Source of the DNA: Streptomyces exfoliatus
GTDB taxonomy: Bacteria > Actinomycetota > Actinomycetes > Streptomycetales > Streptomycetaceae
Length of the DNA: 38,558 nucleotides
Assembly: GCF_000725545.1 (NCBI RefSeq)
Contig: NZ_JNZP01000038.1
Span: forward strand, 1 to 38,558
Direction of reading: 5' to 3'
Shown: in pieces, positions 26,518-35,513 of the stretch
Numbering within the stretch: the first letter of the stretch is position 1
How the letters are laid out: each line of letters begins with the position of its first letter
Made by a program: the position numbers and the translations under genes
Notes under the pieces: generated by a model
The model's database searches: none
What the model was told of the DNA's origin: nothing
What the model saw: only the letters and a program-made list of their open reading frames with translations

Positions 26518-27999
26518 GTGAGTACGACCGCAGCGACCGGCTTCTGCCGCGTCACCGTCGTGGCGCCGGACAGCCGCATCGACGTCGCGCTCCCCGAGGA
26601 CATCGCCGTCGCCGACGTCTACCCGGAGATCCTGCGGCTCACCGGGCAGACCCAGGCCGCCGGCACCCCCACCGGCTACCACCTGGTCCGCCGGGACGGG
26701 TCGGTCCTCGACGGCGCCCGCACACTCGCCGCCCAGCAGGTACTCGACGGCGAGGTGCTCTCCCTGCGCCCCTTCGCGCAGTCCCTGCCGCCGGCCGTCT
26801 ACGACGACGTGTCCGACGCCGTCGCCTCCGCCGTCACCCGCGACCGGCACCTGTGGAGCGACGAGCTGCTGCGCGGCGCCGGACTCCTCGGCGGCGTGCT
26901 GCTCCTCGTCCTCATGGGCTTCGTCCTCTGGTTCGCCGATCCCGTCCGCCACGACATGCACGGCCTGCCCGGGATCATCGCGGGCGCCGCCGGCCTCCTC
27001 CTCACCGCGTTCGCCGGCGTCCGCGCCCGCGTGTACGGCGACCGGGCGACCGCCGTCGCCCTCGGCCTCGGTGCCCTGCCGCTGCTGCTCATCGCCGGCT
27101 CCGGCATCATCGGCCCCGACGCGGGGGCGGGCCCCGGCCGCCTGCAGTTCCTGCTGGGCTGCGTCACCGTCCTCGTCGCCTCGGTGGCCCTCGTCGCGCT
27201 CACCCCCAGCGGTGACGCGCCCTTCGTCGCCGCCACCTTCCTCGCGGCCGTCGGCACCCTCGCGACCTTCCTCATGATCCTCACCGAGGCCACCGCGACC
27301 GAGACCGCCGCCGTCTGCGCCCCCGTCGCGATCGGCCTCGTCGCCTTCCTGCCCGGCCTCTCCGCCCGCTTCGCCCGGCTCCCCATCGGCTACGCCGCCC
27401 CGCGCAGCGCCGCCGACGACGAGTTCCTGGGCGAGCAGCAGCAGTACCCGGCGGGCGAGGAGGCGCAGCCCGTCGACGGCGAGCGCATCGCACTCCAGGC
27501 CCGCCGCGGCCACGAGATGCTCCTCGGCCTGGTCGGCGGCTGCGCGGCCGTCGTCGTCGGCTCCGCAGCCGTCCTCGGCTTCGCCGGAAACGTCTGGGGC
27601 CAGCTCCTCGCCCTCGCCGCCGGCCTGGCGATGCTGCTGCGCGCCCGCCTGTTCCGCTACACCTCGCAGGTCGCGTGCGTGCTCGTCGCCGGCATCTCCG
27701 CCATCGCGCTGCTCGTCCTCGGCCTGTCCCTCAACCCGCCGGCCGACCTGGTCAAGGACCTCCTCATGTACGGGGACCGGGGCGGCCTGGACATCCGTAC
27801 GATCTGGCTCACCGCGTCCGTCGCCGCGGGCGCCGCGCTGATCACCGCGATCGGCCTGATCATCCCGAGGAAGGGCCTCTCCCCGTTCTGGGGCCGGCTC
27901 CTCGACCTGGCCGAGGGCTTCGTCCTGCTCTCCCTCGTCCCGCTCTGCCTCGCCGTCCTCGACGTGTTCTCGGCGGTCCGCTCCCTCACCAGCAAGTAG
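26518..27999 (+). CDS. eccD: Type VII secretion integral membrane protein EccD
   Basis: EccD is the main integral membrane subunit of the ESX channel. The GTG at 26518, with AGGGGG upstream, gives 493 residues. The first 90 or so residues form a ubiquitin-like cytosolic domain (CRVTVVAPDSRIDVALPEDI... PEILRLTG, LVRRDGSVLDGARTL). About eleven membrane helices follow from residue 123 to the end, rich in Ala/Leu/Val. A charged cytosolic loop near 298-335 contains the EEAQPVDGERIALQARRGHE stretch. Longer upstream frames pass through the divergent promoter region and are not used. It reads away from eccC and toward rpsO, which starts about 200 bases downstream. Confidence 0.95.
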   Translation: MSTTAATGFCRVTVVAPDSRIDVALPEDIAVADVYPEILRLTGQTQAAGTPTGYHLVRRDGSVLDGARTLAAQQVLDGEVLSLRPFAQSLPPAVYDDVSDAVASAVTRDRHLWSDELLRGAGLLGGVLLLVLMGFVLWFADPVRHDMHGLPGIIAGAAGLLLTAFAGVRARVYGDRATAVALGLGALPLLLIAGSGIIGPDAGAGPGRLQFLLGCVTVLVASVALVALTPSGDAPFVAATFLAAVGTLATFLMILTEATATETAAVCAPVAIGLVAFLPGLSARFARLPIGYAAPRSAADDEFLGEQQQYPAGEEAQPVDGERIALQARRGHEMLLGLVGGCAAVVVGSAAVLGFAGNVWGQLLALAAGLAMLLRARLFRYTSQVACVLVAGISAIALLVLGLSLNPPADLVKDLLMYGDRGGLDIRTIWLTASVAAGAALITAIGLIIPRKGLSPFWGRLLDLAEGFVLLSLVPLCLAVLDVFSAVRSLTSK

Positions 28000-28200
28000 G
28001 CCCCTCGCACGAAAGGGCAGCAGGCGCGCTCCGGCGAGCTGGTACGCTGTGTGACGGCCGTTTGTGTACGCGCTCCCGGAAGCCCTCCCAGGCCCTGGAA
28101 GCTGCGCCCATCGGACCTTCGCCCGTCAGTCACGGAAGCTTCCCCTGAGATCAAGACCAGGGGCACTCACGGGCGCACGAACACCTAAGAGGAGATCAGC

Positions 28201-28491
28201 GTGGCTCTCGACGCCGCTGTCAAGAAGCAGATCATGACCGAGTTCGGCACCAAGGAGGGCGACACCGGCTCTCCCGAGGTCCAGGTCGCCATGCTCTCCC
28301 GTCGCATCTCGGACCTGACCGAGCACCTCAAGCAGCACAAGCACGACCACCACTCCCGCCGTGGTCTGCTGATCCTGGTCGGCCAGCGCCGCCGCCTGCT
28401 GCAGTACCTGGCCAAGAAGGACATCCAGCGCTTCCGTACGCTGGTCGACCGCCTCGGCATCCGCCGCGGTGCGGCCGGCGGCGCCAAGTAA
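28201..28491 (+). CDS. rpsO: 30S ribosomal protein S15
   Basis: S15 binds 16S rRNA and nucleates assembly of the 30S platform. The 96-residue protein shows the family pattern [22 protein letters not shown], the [15 protein letters not shown] turn and [16 protein letters not shown]. It starts with GTG at 28201 preceded by GAGGAG. A leader of up to 200 bases separates it from eccD; a TACGCT at 28043-28048 may be a -10, with a weak -35. By knowledge from S. coelicolor, rpsO and pnp form one operon whose mRNA is cut by RNase III in the intergenic hairpin. Confidence 0.98.
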   Translation: MALDAAVKKQIMTEFGTKEGDTGSPEVQVAMLSRRISDLTEHLKQHKHDHHSRRGLLILVGQRRRLLQYLAKKDIQRFRTLVDRLGIRRGAAGGAK

Positions 28492-28501
28492 CACGCCGTT
28501 G

Positions 28502-28536
28502 AGGGAGCGGTTCCCACTTTCAGGGGGCCGCTCCCT
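28502..28536 (+). terminator. Hairpin between rpsO and pnp (attenuator / RNase III site)
   Basis: AGGGAGCGG (28502-28510) pairs with CCGCTCCCT (28528-28536). The inner bases add CCC/GGG pairs, giving a stem of about 12-14 bp, followed by TTTG. It sits 10 bases after the rpsO stop. In S. coelicolor the equivalent intergenic structure is a known RNase III target and partial terminator. Confidence 0.85.
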
Positions 28537-28762
28537 TTGCCGTACGTGCGGAAAGTAGACACCGGCACTTAGGCTGGTGGCACAACCCCATACGACGAGC
28601 GAGGAGCCGCCGGCTCGCCGCCGGTCCTCGGTAGTGGCCCCCGGACACGAATCCCCGGGTGCTTCGATCGAAGACCGGCCAGCCCCGAAGCGAGCTTCTC
28701 CGCCACCGTCCCCCGCCACACGGGCCCGGGACGCAAAGACGAACACGTAGGAGAAACCCATA

Positions 28763-30982
28763 GTGGAGAACGAGACCCACTACGCCGAGGCCGTCATCGA
28801 CAACGGCGCCTTCGGTACCCGCACCATCCGCTTCGAGACCGGCCGCCTCGCCAAGCAGGCCGCCGGCTCCGCCGTCGCCTACCTGGACGACGACACGATG
28901 GTCCTCTCGGCGACCACCGCCTCGAAGCGTCCCAAGGACCAGCTCGACTTCTTCCCCCTCACGGTGGACGTCGAGGAGCGGATGTACGCGGCCGGCAAGA
29001 TCCCCGGCTCCTTCTTCCGCCGGGAGGGCCGCCCCTCCGAGGACGCGATCCTCACCTGCCGTCTGATCGACCGGCCGCTGCGCCCCTCCTTCAAGAAGGG
29101 CCTGCGCAACGAGATCCAGATCGTCGAGACGATCATGGCGCTCAACCCCGACCACCTGTACGACGTGGTCGCGATCAACGCCGCCTCCTGCTCCACGCAG
29201 CTGGCCGGCCTGCCCTTCTCCGGCCCGATCGGCGGCACCCGTGTCGCCCTGATCAAGGGCCAGTGGGTCGCGTTCCCGACGCACACCGAGCTCGAGGACG
29301 CCGTCTTCGACATGGTCGTCGCCGGTCGCGTCCTCGAGGACGGCGACGTCGCGATCATGATGGTCGAGGCCGAGGCCACCGAGCGCACGATCGAGCTCGT
29401 CAAGGGCGGCGCCGAGGCGCCGACCGAGGAGCTCGTCGCCGCCGGTCTCGAGGCCGCGAAGCCCTTCATCAAGGTCCTCTGCAAGGCCCAGTCGGACCTC
29501 GCCGCCAAGGCCGCCAAGCCCACCGGCGAGTTCCCGGTCTTCCTCGACTACCAGGACGACGTCCTGGAGGCGCTCACCGCCGCCGTCAAGGGTGACCTCG
29601 CCAAGGCGCTCACCATCGCCGGCAAGCAGGAGCGCGAGACCGAGCTCGACCGCATCAAGGAGCTCGCCGCCGAGAAGCTCCTCCCGGCCTTCGAAGGCCG
29701 CGAGAAGGAGATCTCGGGCGCCTACCGCGCGCTGACGAAGAAGCTGGTCCGCGAGCGGATCATCAAGGACAAGGTCCGCATCGACGGCCGCGGGCTCACG
29801 GACATCCGTACCCTCGCCGCCGAGGTCGAGGCCATCCCGCGCGTGCACGGCTCGGCGCTGTTCGAGCGTGGCGAGACCCAGATCCTGGGCGTCACCACCC
29901 TCAACATGCTCCGCATGGAGCAGCAGCTGGACACCCTCTCCCCGGTGACCCGCAAGCGCTACATGCACAACTACAACTTCCCGCCGTACTCCGTCGGCGA
30001 GACCGGCCGCGTGGGCTCGCCCAAGCGCCGCGAGATCGGCCACGGCGCCCTCGCCGAGCGCGCCCTCGTGCCGGTCCTCCCGACCCGCGAGGAGTTCCCC
30101 TACGCGATCCGTCAGGTGTCCGAGGCCCTCGGCTCCAACGGCTCGACGTCGATGGGCTCGGTCTGCGCCTCCACCATGTCGCTGCTGAACGCCGGTGTGC
30201 CGCTCAAGGCCCCCGTCGCCGGTATCGCCATGGGTCTGATCTCCGAGGAGATCGACGGCAAGACGCACTACGTCGCCCTCACCGACATCCTCGGTGCGGA
30301 GGACGCCTTCGGCGACATGGACTTCAAGGTCGCCGGCACCAAGGAGTTCGTCACCGCCCTCCAGCTGGACACCAAGCTGGACGGCATCCCGGCCTCCGTC
30401 CTGGCCGCGGCCCTCAAGCAGGCCCGCGACGCCCGCCTCCACATCCTCGACGTGATGATGGAAGCGATCGACACGCCGGACGAGATGTCCCCCAACGCCC
30501 CGCGGATCATCACCGTCAAGATCCCCGTGGACAAGATCGGCGAGGTCATCGGCCCCAAGGGCAAGATGATCAACCAGATCCAGGAGGACACCGGCGCCGA
30601 CATCACGATCGAGGACGACGGCACCATCTACATCGGTGCCGCCCAGGGCTCGCAGGCCGAGGCCGCCCGCGCCGTGATCAACGGCATCGCCAACCCGACC
30701 ATGCCGGAGGTCGGCGAGCGCTACCTGGGTACGGTCGTCAAGACCACCACCTTCGGTGCCTTCGTCTCCCTGATGCCCGGCAAGGACGGTCTGCTGCACA
30801 TCTCGCAGATCCGCAAGCTCGCCGGTGGCAAGCGCGTGGAGAACGTCGAGGACGTGCTGGCGATCGGCGCCAAGGTCCAGGTCGAGATCGCCGAGATCGA
30901 CCAGCGCGGCAAGCTCTCGCTCGTCCCCGTCATGGCGGATGAGGACGGCGCCGCCGACGACAAGGGCGACACCGACCAGTGA
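28763..30982 (+). CDS. pnp: Polynucleotide phosphorylase / 3' exoribonuclease
   Basis: PNPase degrades RNA 3' to 5' using phosphate, and in Streptomyces also adds 3' tails. The 739-residue protein carries two RNase PH-like domains (about 10-250 and 330-560) with an all-helical linker. The GSR-type second-core motifs are visible as [15 protein letters not shown] and [11 protein letters not shown]...[13 protein letters not shown] domain follows ([17 protein letters not shown] near 595) and an S1 domain ([28 protein letters not shown] near 655). The tail is acidic. The GTG at 28763 has AGGAGA 11 bases upstream. The 271-base gap after rpsO holds the hairpin and probably a pnp promoter. The stop overlaps the GTG of the M16 gene. 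Confidence 0.98.
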   Translation: MENETHYAEAVIDNGAFGTRTIRFETGRLAKQAAGSAVAYLDDDTMVLSATTASKRPKDQLDFFPLTVDVEERMYAAGKIPGSFFRREGRPSEDAILTCRLIDRPLRPSFKKGLRNEIQIVETIMALNPDHLYDVVAINAASCSTQLAGLPFSGPIGGTRVALIKGQWVAFPTHTELEDAVFDMVVAGRVLEDGDVAIMMVEAEATERTIELVKGGAEAPTEELVAAGLEAAKPFIKVLCKAQSDLAAKAAKPTGEFPVFLDYQDDVLEALTAAVKGDLAKALTIAGKQERETELDRIKELAAEKLLPAFEGREKEISGAYRALTKKLVRERIIKDKVRIDGRGLTDIRTLAAEVEAIPRVHGSALFERGETQILGVTTLNMLRMEQQLDTLSPVTRKRYMHNYNFPPYSVGETGRVGSPKRREIGHGALAERALVPVLPTREEFPYAIRQVSEALGSNGSTSMGSVCASTMSLLNAGVPLKAPVAGIAMGLISEEIDGKTHYVALTDILGAEDAFGDMDFKVAGTKEFVTALQLDTKLDGIPASVLAAALKQARDARLHILDVMMEAIDTPDEMSPNAPRIITVKIPVDKIGEVIGPKGKMINQIQEDTGADITIEDDGTIYIGAAQGSQAEAARAVINGIANPTMPEVGERYLGTVVKTTTFGAFVSLMPGKDGLLHISQIRKLAGGKRVENVEDVLAIGAKVQVEIAEIDQRGKLSLVPVMADEDGAADDKGDTDQ

Positions 30983-32358
30983 CGTCCCGTAGTTCCGTGA
31001 CGACGGCCCGCCCCTCTTCGGAGGGGCGGGCCGTCGCCCGTACCCAAACGCTTCTCCCGGGCAAGGACGGCATCGGCACGGTCCGGCGCACGACCCTCCC
31101 CGGCGGCCTCCGGATCGTCACCGAGACCCTCCCCTCCGTGCGCTCCGCCACCTTCGGCATCTGGGCGCACGTCGGCTCCCGCGACGAGACCCCGGCACTG
31201 AACGGCGCCACCCACTACCTGGAGCACCTCCTCTTCAAGGGCACCCACAAGCGGTCCGCCCTCGACATCTCCGCCGCGATCGACGCGGTCGGCGGCGAGA
31301 TGAACGCCTTCACGGCGAAGGAGTACACCTGCTACTACGCCCGGGTCCTCGACACCGACCTGCCGCTCGCGATCGACGTCGTCTGCGACATGCTCACGGG
31401 CTCACTCATCCTCGAAGAGGACGTGGACGCCGAGCGCGGTGTCATCCTCGAAGAGATCGCGATGACCGAGGACGACCCCGGTGACGTCGTGCACGAGCTG
31501 TTCGCGCAGACGATGTTCGGCGACACCCCGCTGGGCCGCCCGGTCCTCGGCACCGTCGACACCGTCAACGGACTCAGCCGCGGCCAGATCGCCCGCTTCT
31601 ACAAGAAGCACTACGACCCGACCCACCTGGTCGTCGCCGCCGCCGGCAACGTCGACCACGCCACGGTGGTACGCCAGGTCCGCCGCGCCTTCGAGAAGGC
31701 CGGCGCCCTCACCCGTACCGACGCCGTCCCCGTCGCCCCCCGCGACGGCGTGCGGAACCTGCGCACGGCGGGCCGCGTCGAGCTCCTGAACCGCAAGACG
31801 GAGCAGGCCCACGTGGTCCTCGGCATGCCGGGCCTGGCCCGCACCGACGAGCGCCGCTGGGCCCTCGGCGTACTGAACACCGCCCTCGGCGGCGGCATGT
31901 CCTCCCGCCTCTTCCAGGAGGTCCGCGAGAAGCGCGGCCTGGCCTACAGCGTGTACTCGTACACCTCGGGCTTCGCCGACTGCGGCCTCTTCGGGGTGTA
32001 CGCGGGCTGCCGGCCGGGCCAGGTCCACGACGTCCTGAAGATCTGCCGCGACGAACTCGACAAGGTGGCCTCCGACGGCCTCACCGACGACGAGATCGCC
32101 CGCGCCGTCGGCCAGCTGTCCGGTTCGACGGTGCTCGGCCTGGAGGACACCGGCGCGCTGATGAACCGCATCGGCAAGAGCGAACTGTGCTGGGGCACCC
32201 AGATGTCGGTCGACGACATGCTGGACCGGATCGCGGCCGTCACCCCGGACGAGGTCCGGGAGGTCGCCCGCGATGTACTGACCCAGCGGCCCTCGCTCTC
32301 GGTGATCGGCCCGCTGAAGGACAAGCAGGCGGACCGCCTCCACCAAGCGGTCTCCTGA
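30979..32358 (+). CDS. M16-family zinc metalloprotease (PqqL / mitochondrial processing peptidase-like)
   Basis: This 459-residue cytosolic peptidase has the inverted zinc motif His79-Tyr-Leu-Glu82-His83 ([11 protein letters not shown]). The third ligand is expected in the [11 protein letters not shown] segment (Glu158 or Glu159). The C-terminal half has the R/Y-containing GLAYSVYSY segment typical of the second M16 domain. The GTG at 30979 overlaps the pnp stop (GTGA); a GTG at 30997 is the only other start, since no further start occurs before conserved sequence. Either way, codons 9-20 lie inside a strong UUCG hairpin. Translation is probably coupled to pnp. Homologues sit after pnp in other Streptomyces. 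The substrate is unknown. Confidence 0.94.
   Translation: MTSRSSVTTARPSSEGRAVARTQTLLPGKDGIGTVRRTTLPGGLRIVTETLPSVRSATFGIWAHVGSRDETPALNGATHYLEHLLFKGTHKRSALDISAAIDAVGGEMNAFTAKEYTCYYARVLDTDLPLAIDVVCDMLTGSLILEEDVDAERGVILEEIAMTEDDPGDVVHELFAQTMFGDTPLGRPVLGTVDTVNGLSRGQIARFYKKHYDPTHLVVAAAGNVDHATVVRQVRRAFEKAGALTRTDAVPVAPRDGVRNLRTAGRVELLNRKTEQAHVVLGMPGLARTDERRWALGVLNTALGGGMSSRLFQEVREKRGLAYSVYSYTSGFADCGLFGVYAGCRPGQVHDVLKICRDELDKVASDGLTDDEIARAVGQLSGSTVLGLEDTGALMNRIGKSELCWGTQMSVDDMLDRIAAVTPDEVREVARDVLTQRPSLSVIGPLKDKQADRLHQAVS
31001..31036 (+). terminator. 16-bp UUCG hairpin inside the first codons of the M16 gene
   Basis: Positions 31001-31016 pair perfectly with 31021-31036 around a TTCG tetraloop. It begins 19 bases after the pnp stop but lies within the M16 protease coding frame. 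It looks like a pnp transcription terminator, or an RNase III or 3'-end stabilising structure. It must be melted or bypassed for M16 expression from the pnp transcript. Confidence 0.7.
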
Positions 32359-33138
<780 letters not shown>

Positions 33139-33143
33139 CGGCC

Positions 33144-33596
33144 ATGGGCGGAAAGATCACGTACGTCTTCCTGGCCACCGTGCTGGTGCTCGTCTTCGGC
33201 GTGGTGGCCATGGAGGGCGTCCTGCTGCTCCTCACGGGCGAGCCCGCCGCCATGGGCATGGGCGCGGTCGCGTTCCTGCTGCCCGGGGTCGGCGGCTGGT
33301 TCCTCTGGAAGAACACCCGGTTCGCCCGCCAGGCGGGCCGCCTCGCCACCGAACTGGAGGCGGAGGGCGGCCTGCCCGTCGACGAACTGAAGCGCACGGA
33401 GGGCGGCCGGATCGACCGCGACTCCGCCGACGAGGTCTTCGCCCGGCGCAAGGCCGAGACGGAGGACTCACCGGACGACTGGCGCTGCTGGTTCCGGCTC
33501 GCGGTCGCCTATCACGACGCCCGCGACACCCCCCGGGCCCGCAAGGCGATGCAGAAGGCCATCGCCCTCCACGAGGGACGTCCGCTCAGCGTGTGA
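33144..33596 (+). CDS. Small membrane protein with TPR-like C-terminus
   Basis: This 150-residue protein has two membrane helices (about 6-31 and 36-54), then a basic turn and a charged cytosolic part. It ends in a stretch with TPR-like spacing, WRCWFRLAVAYHDARDTPRA followed by RKAMQKAIALH. The start is only five bases after the dapB stop, without a strong ribosome-binding site, so it is probably translated by coupling. Its stop overlaps the convergent downstream gene by 11 bases. Function is unknown. Homologues accompany dapB in Streptomyces as far as I recall. Confidence 0.85.
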   Translation: MGGKITYVFLATVLVLVFGVVAMEGVLLLLTGEPAAMGMGAVAFLLPGVGGWFLWKNTRFARQAGRLATELEAEGGLPVDELKRTEGGRIDRDSADEVFARRKAETEDSPDDWRCWFRLAVAYHDARDTPRARKAMQKAIALHEGRPLSV

Positions 33597-34146
33597 CGGC
33601 CGGGGCGACGCCGTACTCGGCGTGCCAGGCCTCGACCGTGTCGGCCGCCCGGTCGAAGGCCTCGACACGGGAGAGGAAGTCGGCGTTGTGGTCGGTGAGC
33701 AGCAGCAGCTGCTCACCACCCTGCCGGTCGAGCACCAGCGCCTGTCCCTGGACGGTACGGGGCAGCCCCAGCCAGCGCACCGGCTGCTGCACGGTCCGTA
33801 CGGACGTCACCTTGGCCCACGGCACGGTGACGGTCCTGAAGAAGGCCACCCGGCGCATTCCCGCGCGGCTCACCCAGGTACCCATGCGGAGCATCCGCAG
33901 GGCGGCCAGGATGACGAGCCCGGCGAAGCCGAGGGTGGCGGCCCCTCCGTCGAATCCTCCGGCCGCGGTGATGATCACCGCGGCGAGAAGCACGAACGAG
34001 GCGAGCAGCAGCGCGAGCGCCGCCGCCCCGACGCGCCAGGAGCCCGGCCGGTACGGACGGCGCCACTGGTCGTGGTCGTCGAACGGCAGGGCGACGTGGT
34101 CGGTCGTGTCAAAAGCACGGTCGGCCGTCAGAAAGGGCAGGGGCAC
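33586..34146 (-). CDS. PH-like-domain membrane protein
   Basis: This 186-residue protein has a polar N-terminus and two membrane helices (about 40-61 and 70-85). A C-terminal region follows with the beta-strand pattern of bacterial PH-like domains: VAFFRTVTVPWAKVTSVRTV, LVLDRQGGEQLLLLTDHN, and a final helix VEAFDRAADTVEAWHAEY. The start is GTG at 34146 with GAGGAC seven bases upstream. Its 3' end overlaps the convergent neighbour by 11 bases. It is followed upstream (same strand) by a 79-residue membrane protein gene, 54 bases away. Function is unknown. Confidence 0.85.
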   Translation of the reverse strand: MPLPFLTADRAFDTTDHVALPFDDHDQWRRPYRPGSWRVGAAALALLLASFVLLAAVIITAAGGFDGGAATLGFAGLVILAALRMLRMGTWVSRAGMRRVAFFRTVTVPWAKVTSVRTVQQPVRWLGLPRTVQGQALVLDRQGGEQLLLLTDHNADFLSRVEAFDRAADTVEAWHAEYGVAPAVTR

Positions 34147-34200
34147 GACAGGTCCTCACTCACAGGCACGCTCGAAGGGGCAGTGCCCGGTGAGGCTACC

Positions 34201-34440
34201 TCAGCGGTTGTCGGAGGCCTCGGACTGCTGTTGACGAGCGGCCGAGTCACCCGACTGGAGGGACGGCATCCCGAGGATCAGCGACCCCACGAGGCCGGCC
34301 ACGACGGTCAGCCCGATCAGGGTACGGCCCATGATCTGCGCGGCGCCGGGGCGCTCCCGTGGCGGTGGAGTGACGTTACTGCGGAAATGGTCGGCCTCCG
34401 CGACGAACGCGAACGGTACGGCCTCTTTCCGGCGGAACAT
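34201..34440 (-). CDS. Small single-pass membrane protein, unknown function
   Basis: This is a 79-residue protein. The ATG at 34440 has GAGGAGAG eight bases upstream; the longer frame to 34773 runs antisense into thyX and is rejected. The first 35 residues are polar and basic, a hydrophobic helix spans about 39-57 (GRTLIGLTVVAGLVGSLIL), and a short Gln/Ser-rich tail ends in SEASDNR. There are no known motifs. It is divergent from thyX, sharing a 154-base region with a 9-bp inverted repeat, and lies upstream of the PH-like gene on the same strand. Confidence 0.75.
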   Translation of the reverse strand: MFRRKEAVPFAFVAEADHFRSNVTPPPRERPGAAQIMGRTLIGLTVVAGLVGSLILGMPSLQSGDSAARQQQSEASDNR

Positions 34441-34497
34441 CAGAGCCACTCTCCTCGGTCGTATGGGTGCTTCACAGGTACAGACGACGGAACAGGT

Positions 34498-34523
34498 GCT
34501 TTGGTGCCGTATTTCACCAAAGC
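34498..34523. promoter_or_regulatory. 9-bp perfect inverted repeat between divergent thyX and small membrane gene
   Basis: GCTTTGGTG (34498-34506) and CACCAAAGC (34515-34523) flank an 8-base A/T-rich centre. The half-site spacing (one face of the helix) and the divergent position suggest an operator. The thyX -10 is probably TAGAGT at 34555-34560, about 30 bases downstream. I do not recognise it as a known Streptomyces box. Confidence 0.45.
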
Positions 34524-34594
34524 GGCCGAATCTCATCCTCCGGTAGGACGTCGTTAGAGTGGGCGACTGCAACAGCCGACTGGAAGGACCGCTG

Positions 34595-35335
34595 GTGAGC
34601 GACAGCCCCACCGAGAACGTGAAGATCGACTTCCGGAGCGATGTCACCGTTGACCTGGTCAAGAGCGCGGCGGGCGACTCCGACGTCCTCTGGGCGGCCC
34701 GGGTGTCCACGGCGGGCGAGCAGTCGCTCGAAGAGCTCCAGAAGGACCCGGAGCGCTCGAAGGGCCTCATCAACTACCTGATGCGGGACCGCCACGGCAG
34801 CCCCTTCGAGCACAACTCGATGACCTTCTTCATCAGCGCCCCGATCTTCGTCTTCCGCGAGTTCATGCGGCACCGCGTCGGCTGGTCGTACAACGAGGAA
34901 TCGGGCCGCTACAGGGAGCTGGAGCCGGTCTTCTACGTTCCCGACGCCTCCCGCAAGCTCGTGCAGGAGGGCCGCCCCGGGAAGTACGTCTTCGTCGAGG
35001 GCACCCAGGAGCAGCACGACCTGACGAGCCGCACGATGGAGGACTCCTACCGGACGGCCTACGCCGCCTACCAGGAAATGCTGGCGGCCGGCGTCGCCCG
35101 CGAGGTCGCCCGCTCGGTCCTCCCCGTCGGCCTCTTCTCCTCGATGTACGCCACGTGCAACGCGCGCTCGCTGATGCACTTCCTGGGCCTGCGCACCCAG
35201 CACGAGCTGGCCGCGGTCCCGTCCTTCCCGCAGCGGGAGATCGAAATGGTCGGCGAGAAGATGGAGGAGCACTGGGCCCGGCTGATGCCACTGACCCACG
35301 CCGCCTTCAACAAGAACGGCCGCGTCGCCCCGTAG
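34595..35335 (+). CDS. thyX: Flavin-dependent thymidylate synthase
   Basis: ThyX converts dUMP to dTMP using methylene-tetrahydrofolate, NADPH and bound FAD, as a homotetramer. The 246-residue protein has the ThyX signature RHRVGWSYNEESGRY near residue 89 (RHRx7S core) and the substrate-binding NARSLMHFLGLRTQ region near 190. The GTG at 34595 has GGAAGGA six bases upstream; an in-frame ATG at 34559 lies at the likely transcription start and is rejected. No thyA-type gene is in the window. A hairpin and a separate promoter follow before dapA. Confidence 0.97.
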   Translation: MSDSPTENVKIDFRSDVTVDLVKSAAGDSDVLWAARVSTAGEQSLEELQKDPERSKGLINYLMRDRHGSPFEHNSMTFFISAPIFVFREFMRHRVGWSYNEESGRYRELEPVFYVPDASRKLVQEGRPGKYVFVEGTQEQHDLTSRTMEDSYRTAYAAYQEMLAAGVAREVARSVLPVGLFSSMYATCNARSLMHFLGLRTQHELAAVPSFPQREIEMVGEKMEEHWARLMPLTHAAFNKNGRVAP

Positions 35336-35373
35336 GGCACACATGTCCGAACCTCCGACGCGAAGTGTCCGTA

Positions 35374-35403
35374 TTGCGGCGTTTCACGAAGTTCATCTAG
35401 GCT
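35374..35403 (+). promoter_or_regulatory. Promoter upstream of the thyX-dapA hairpin
   Basis: TTGCGG (35374-35379), an 18-base spacer and TAGGCT (35398-35403) make a good HrdB-like promoter. Its start, near 35410, lies just before a strong hairpin, so it would make either a short RNA or a structured dapA leader of about 100 bases. Confidence 0.5.
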
Positions 35404-35414
35404 GATCAAACGGA

Positions 35415-35452
35415 CCCGGCGCTGCCTGAACCCCCGAGCAGGCAGCGCCGGG
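35415..35452 (+). terminator. 14-bp hairpin between thyX and dapA
   Basis: CCCGGCGCTGCCTG (35415-35428) pairs perfectly with 35439-35452 around a 10-base loop. A pyrimidine-rich tract (CTCCTCTTCTCC) follows. It lies 79 bases after the thyX stop and is the likely thyX terminator. Confidence 0.85.
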
Positions 35453-35500
35453 CTCCTCTTCTCCTGTGCCCCTAAGGGACACCCGGCGCTGAGCAGCGAG

Positions 35501-35513
35501 TAGCGTGTTACCC
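35501..35513 (+). promoter_or_regulatory. dapA-proximal -10 box placed for a leaderless transcript
   Basis: TAGCGT at 35501-35506 is followed by only seven bases before the dapA ATG at 35514. A -10 at this distance places the transcription start at or next to the A of ATG. No Shine-Dalgarno sequence is present. GGGACA 19 bases upstream could serve as -35. Many Streptomyces genes are leaderless in this way. Confidence 0.5.

Noticed and set aside
26335..27513. Longer EccC frame reaching 27513
   Set aside because: It runs antisense through eccD and the divergent promoter region. The conserved EccC N-terminus begins at the GTG at 26334.
28134..28143. GGAAGCTTCC palindrome in the rpsO leader as an operator
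   Set aside because: It is short and a single copy, with no promoter geometry around it; chance occurrence is likely.
28520..30799. 759-codon open frame antisense to pnp
   Set aside because: It shadows the strongly conserved pnp gene, has low-complexity Asp/Gly/Val/Leu composition and no ribosome-binding site.
34441..34773. N-terminal extension of the 79-residue membrane protein to 34773
   Set aside because: It would run antisense into thyX and through the inverted repeat. The ATG at 34440 has an excellent ribosome-binding site.
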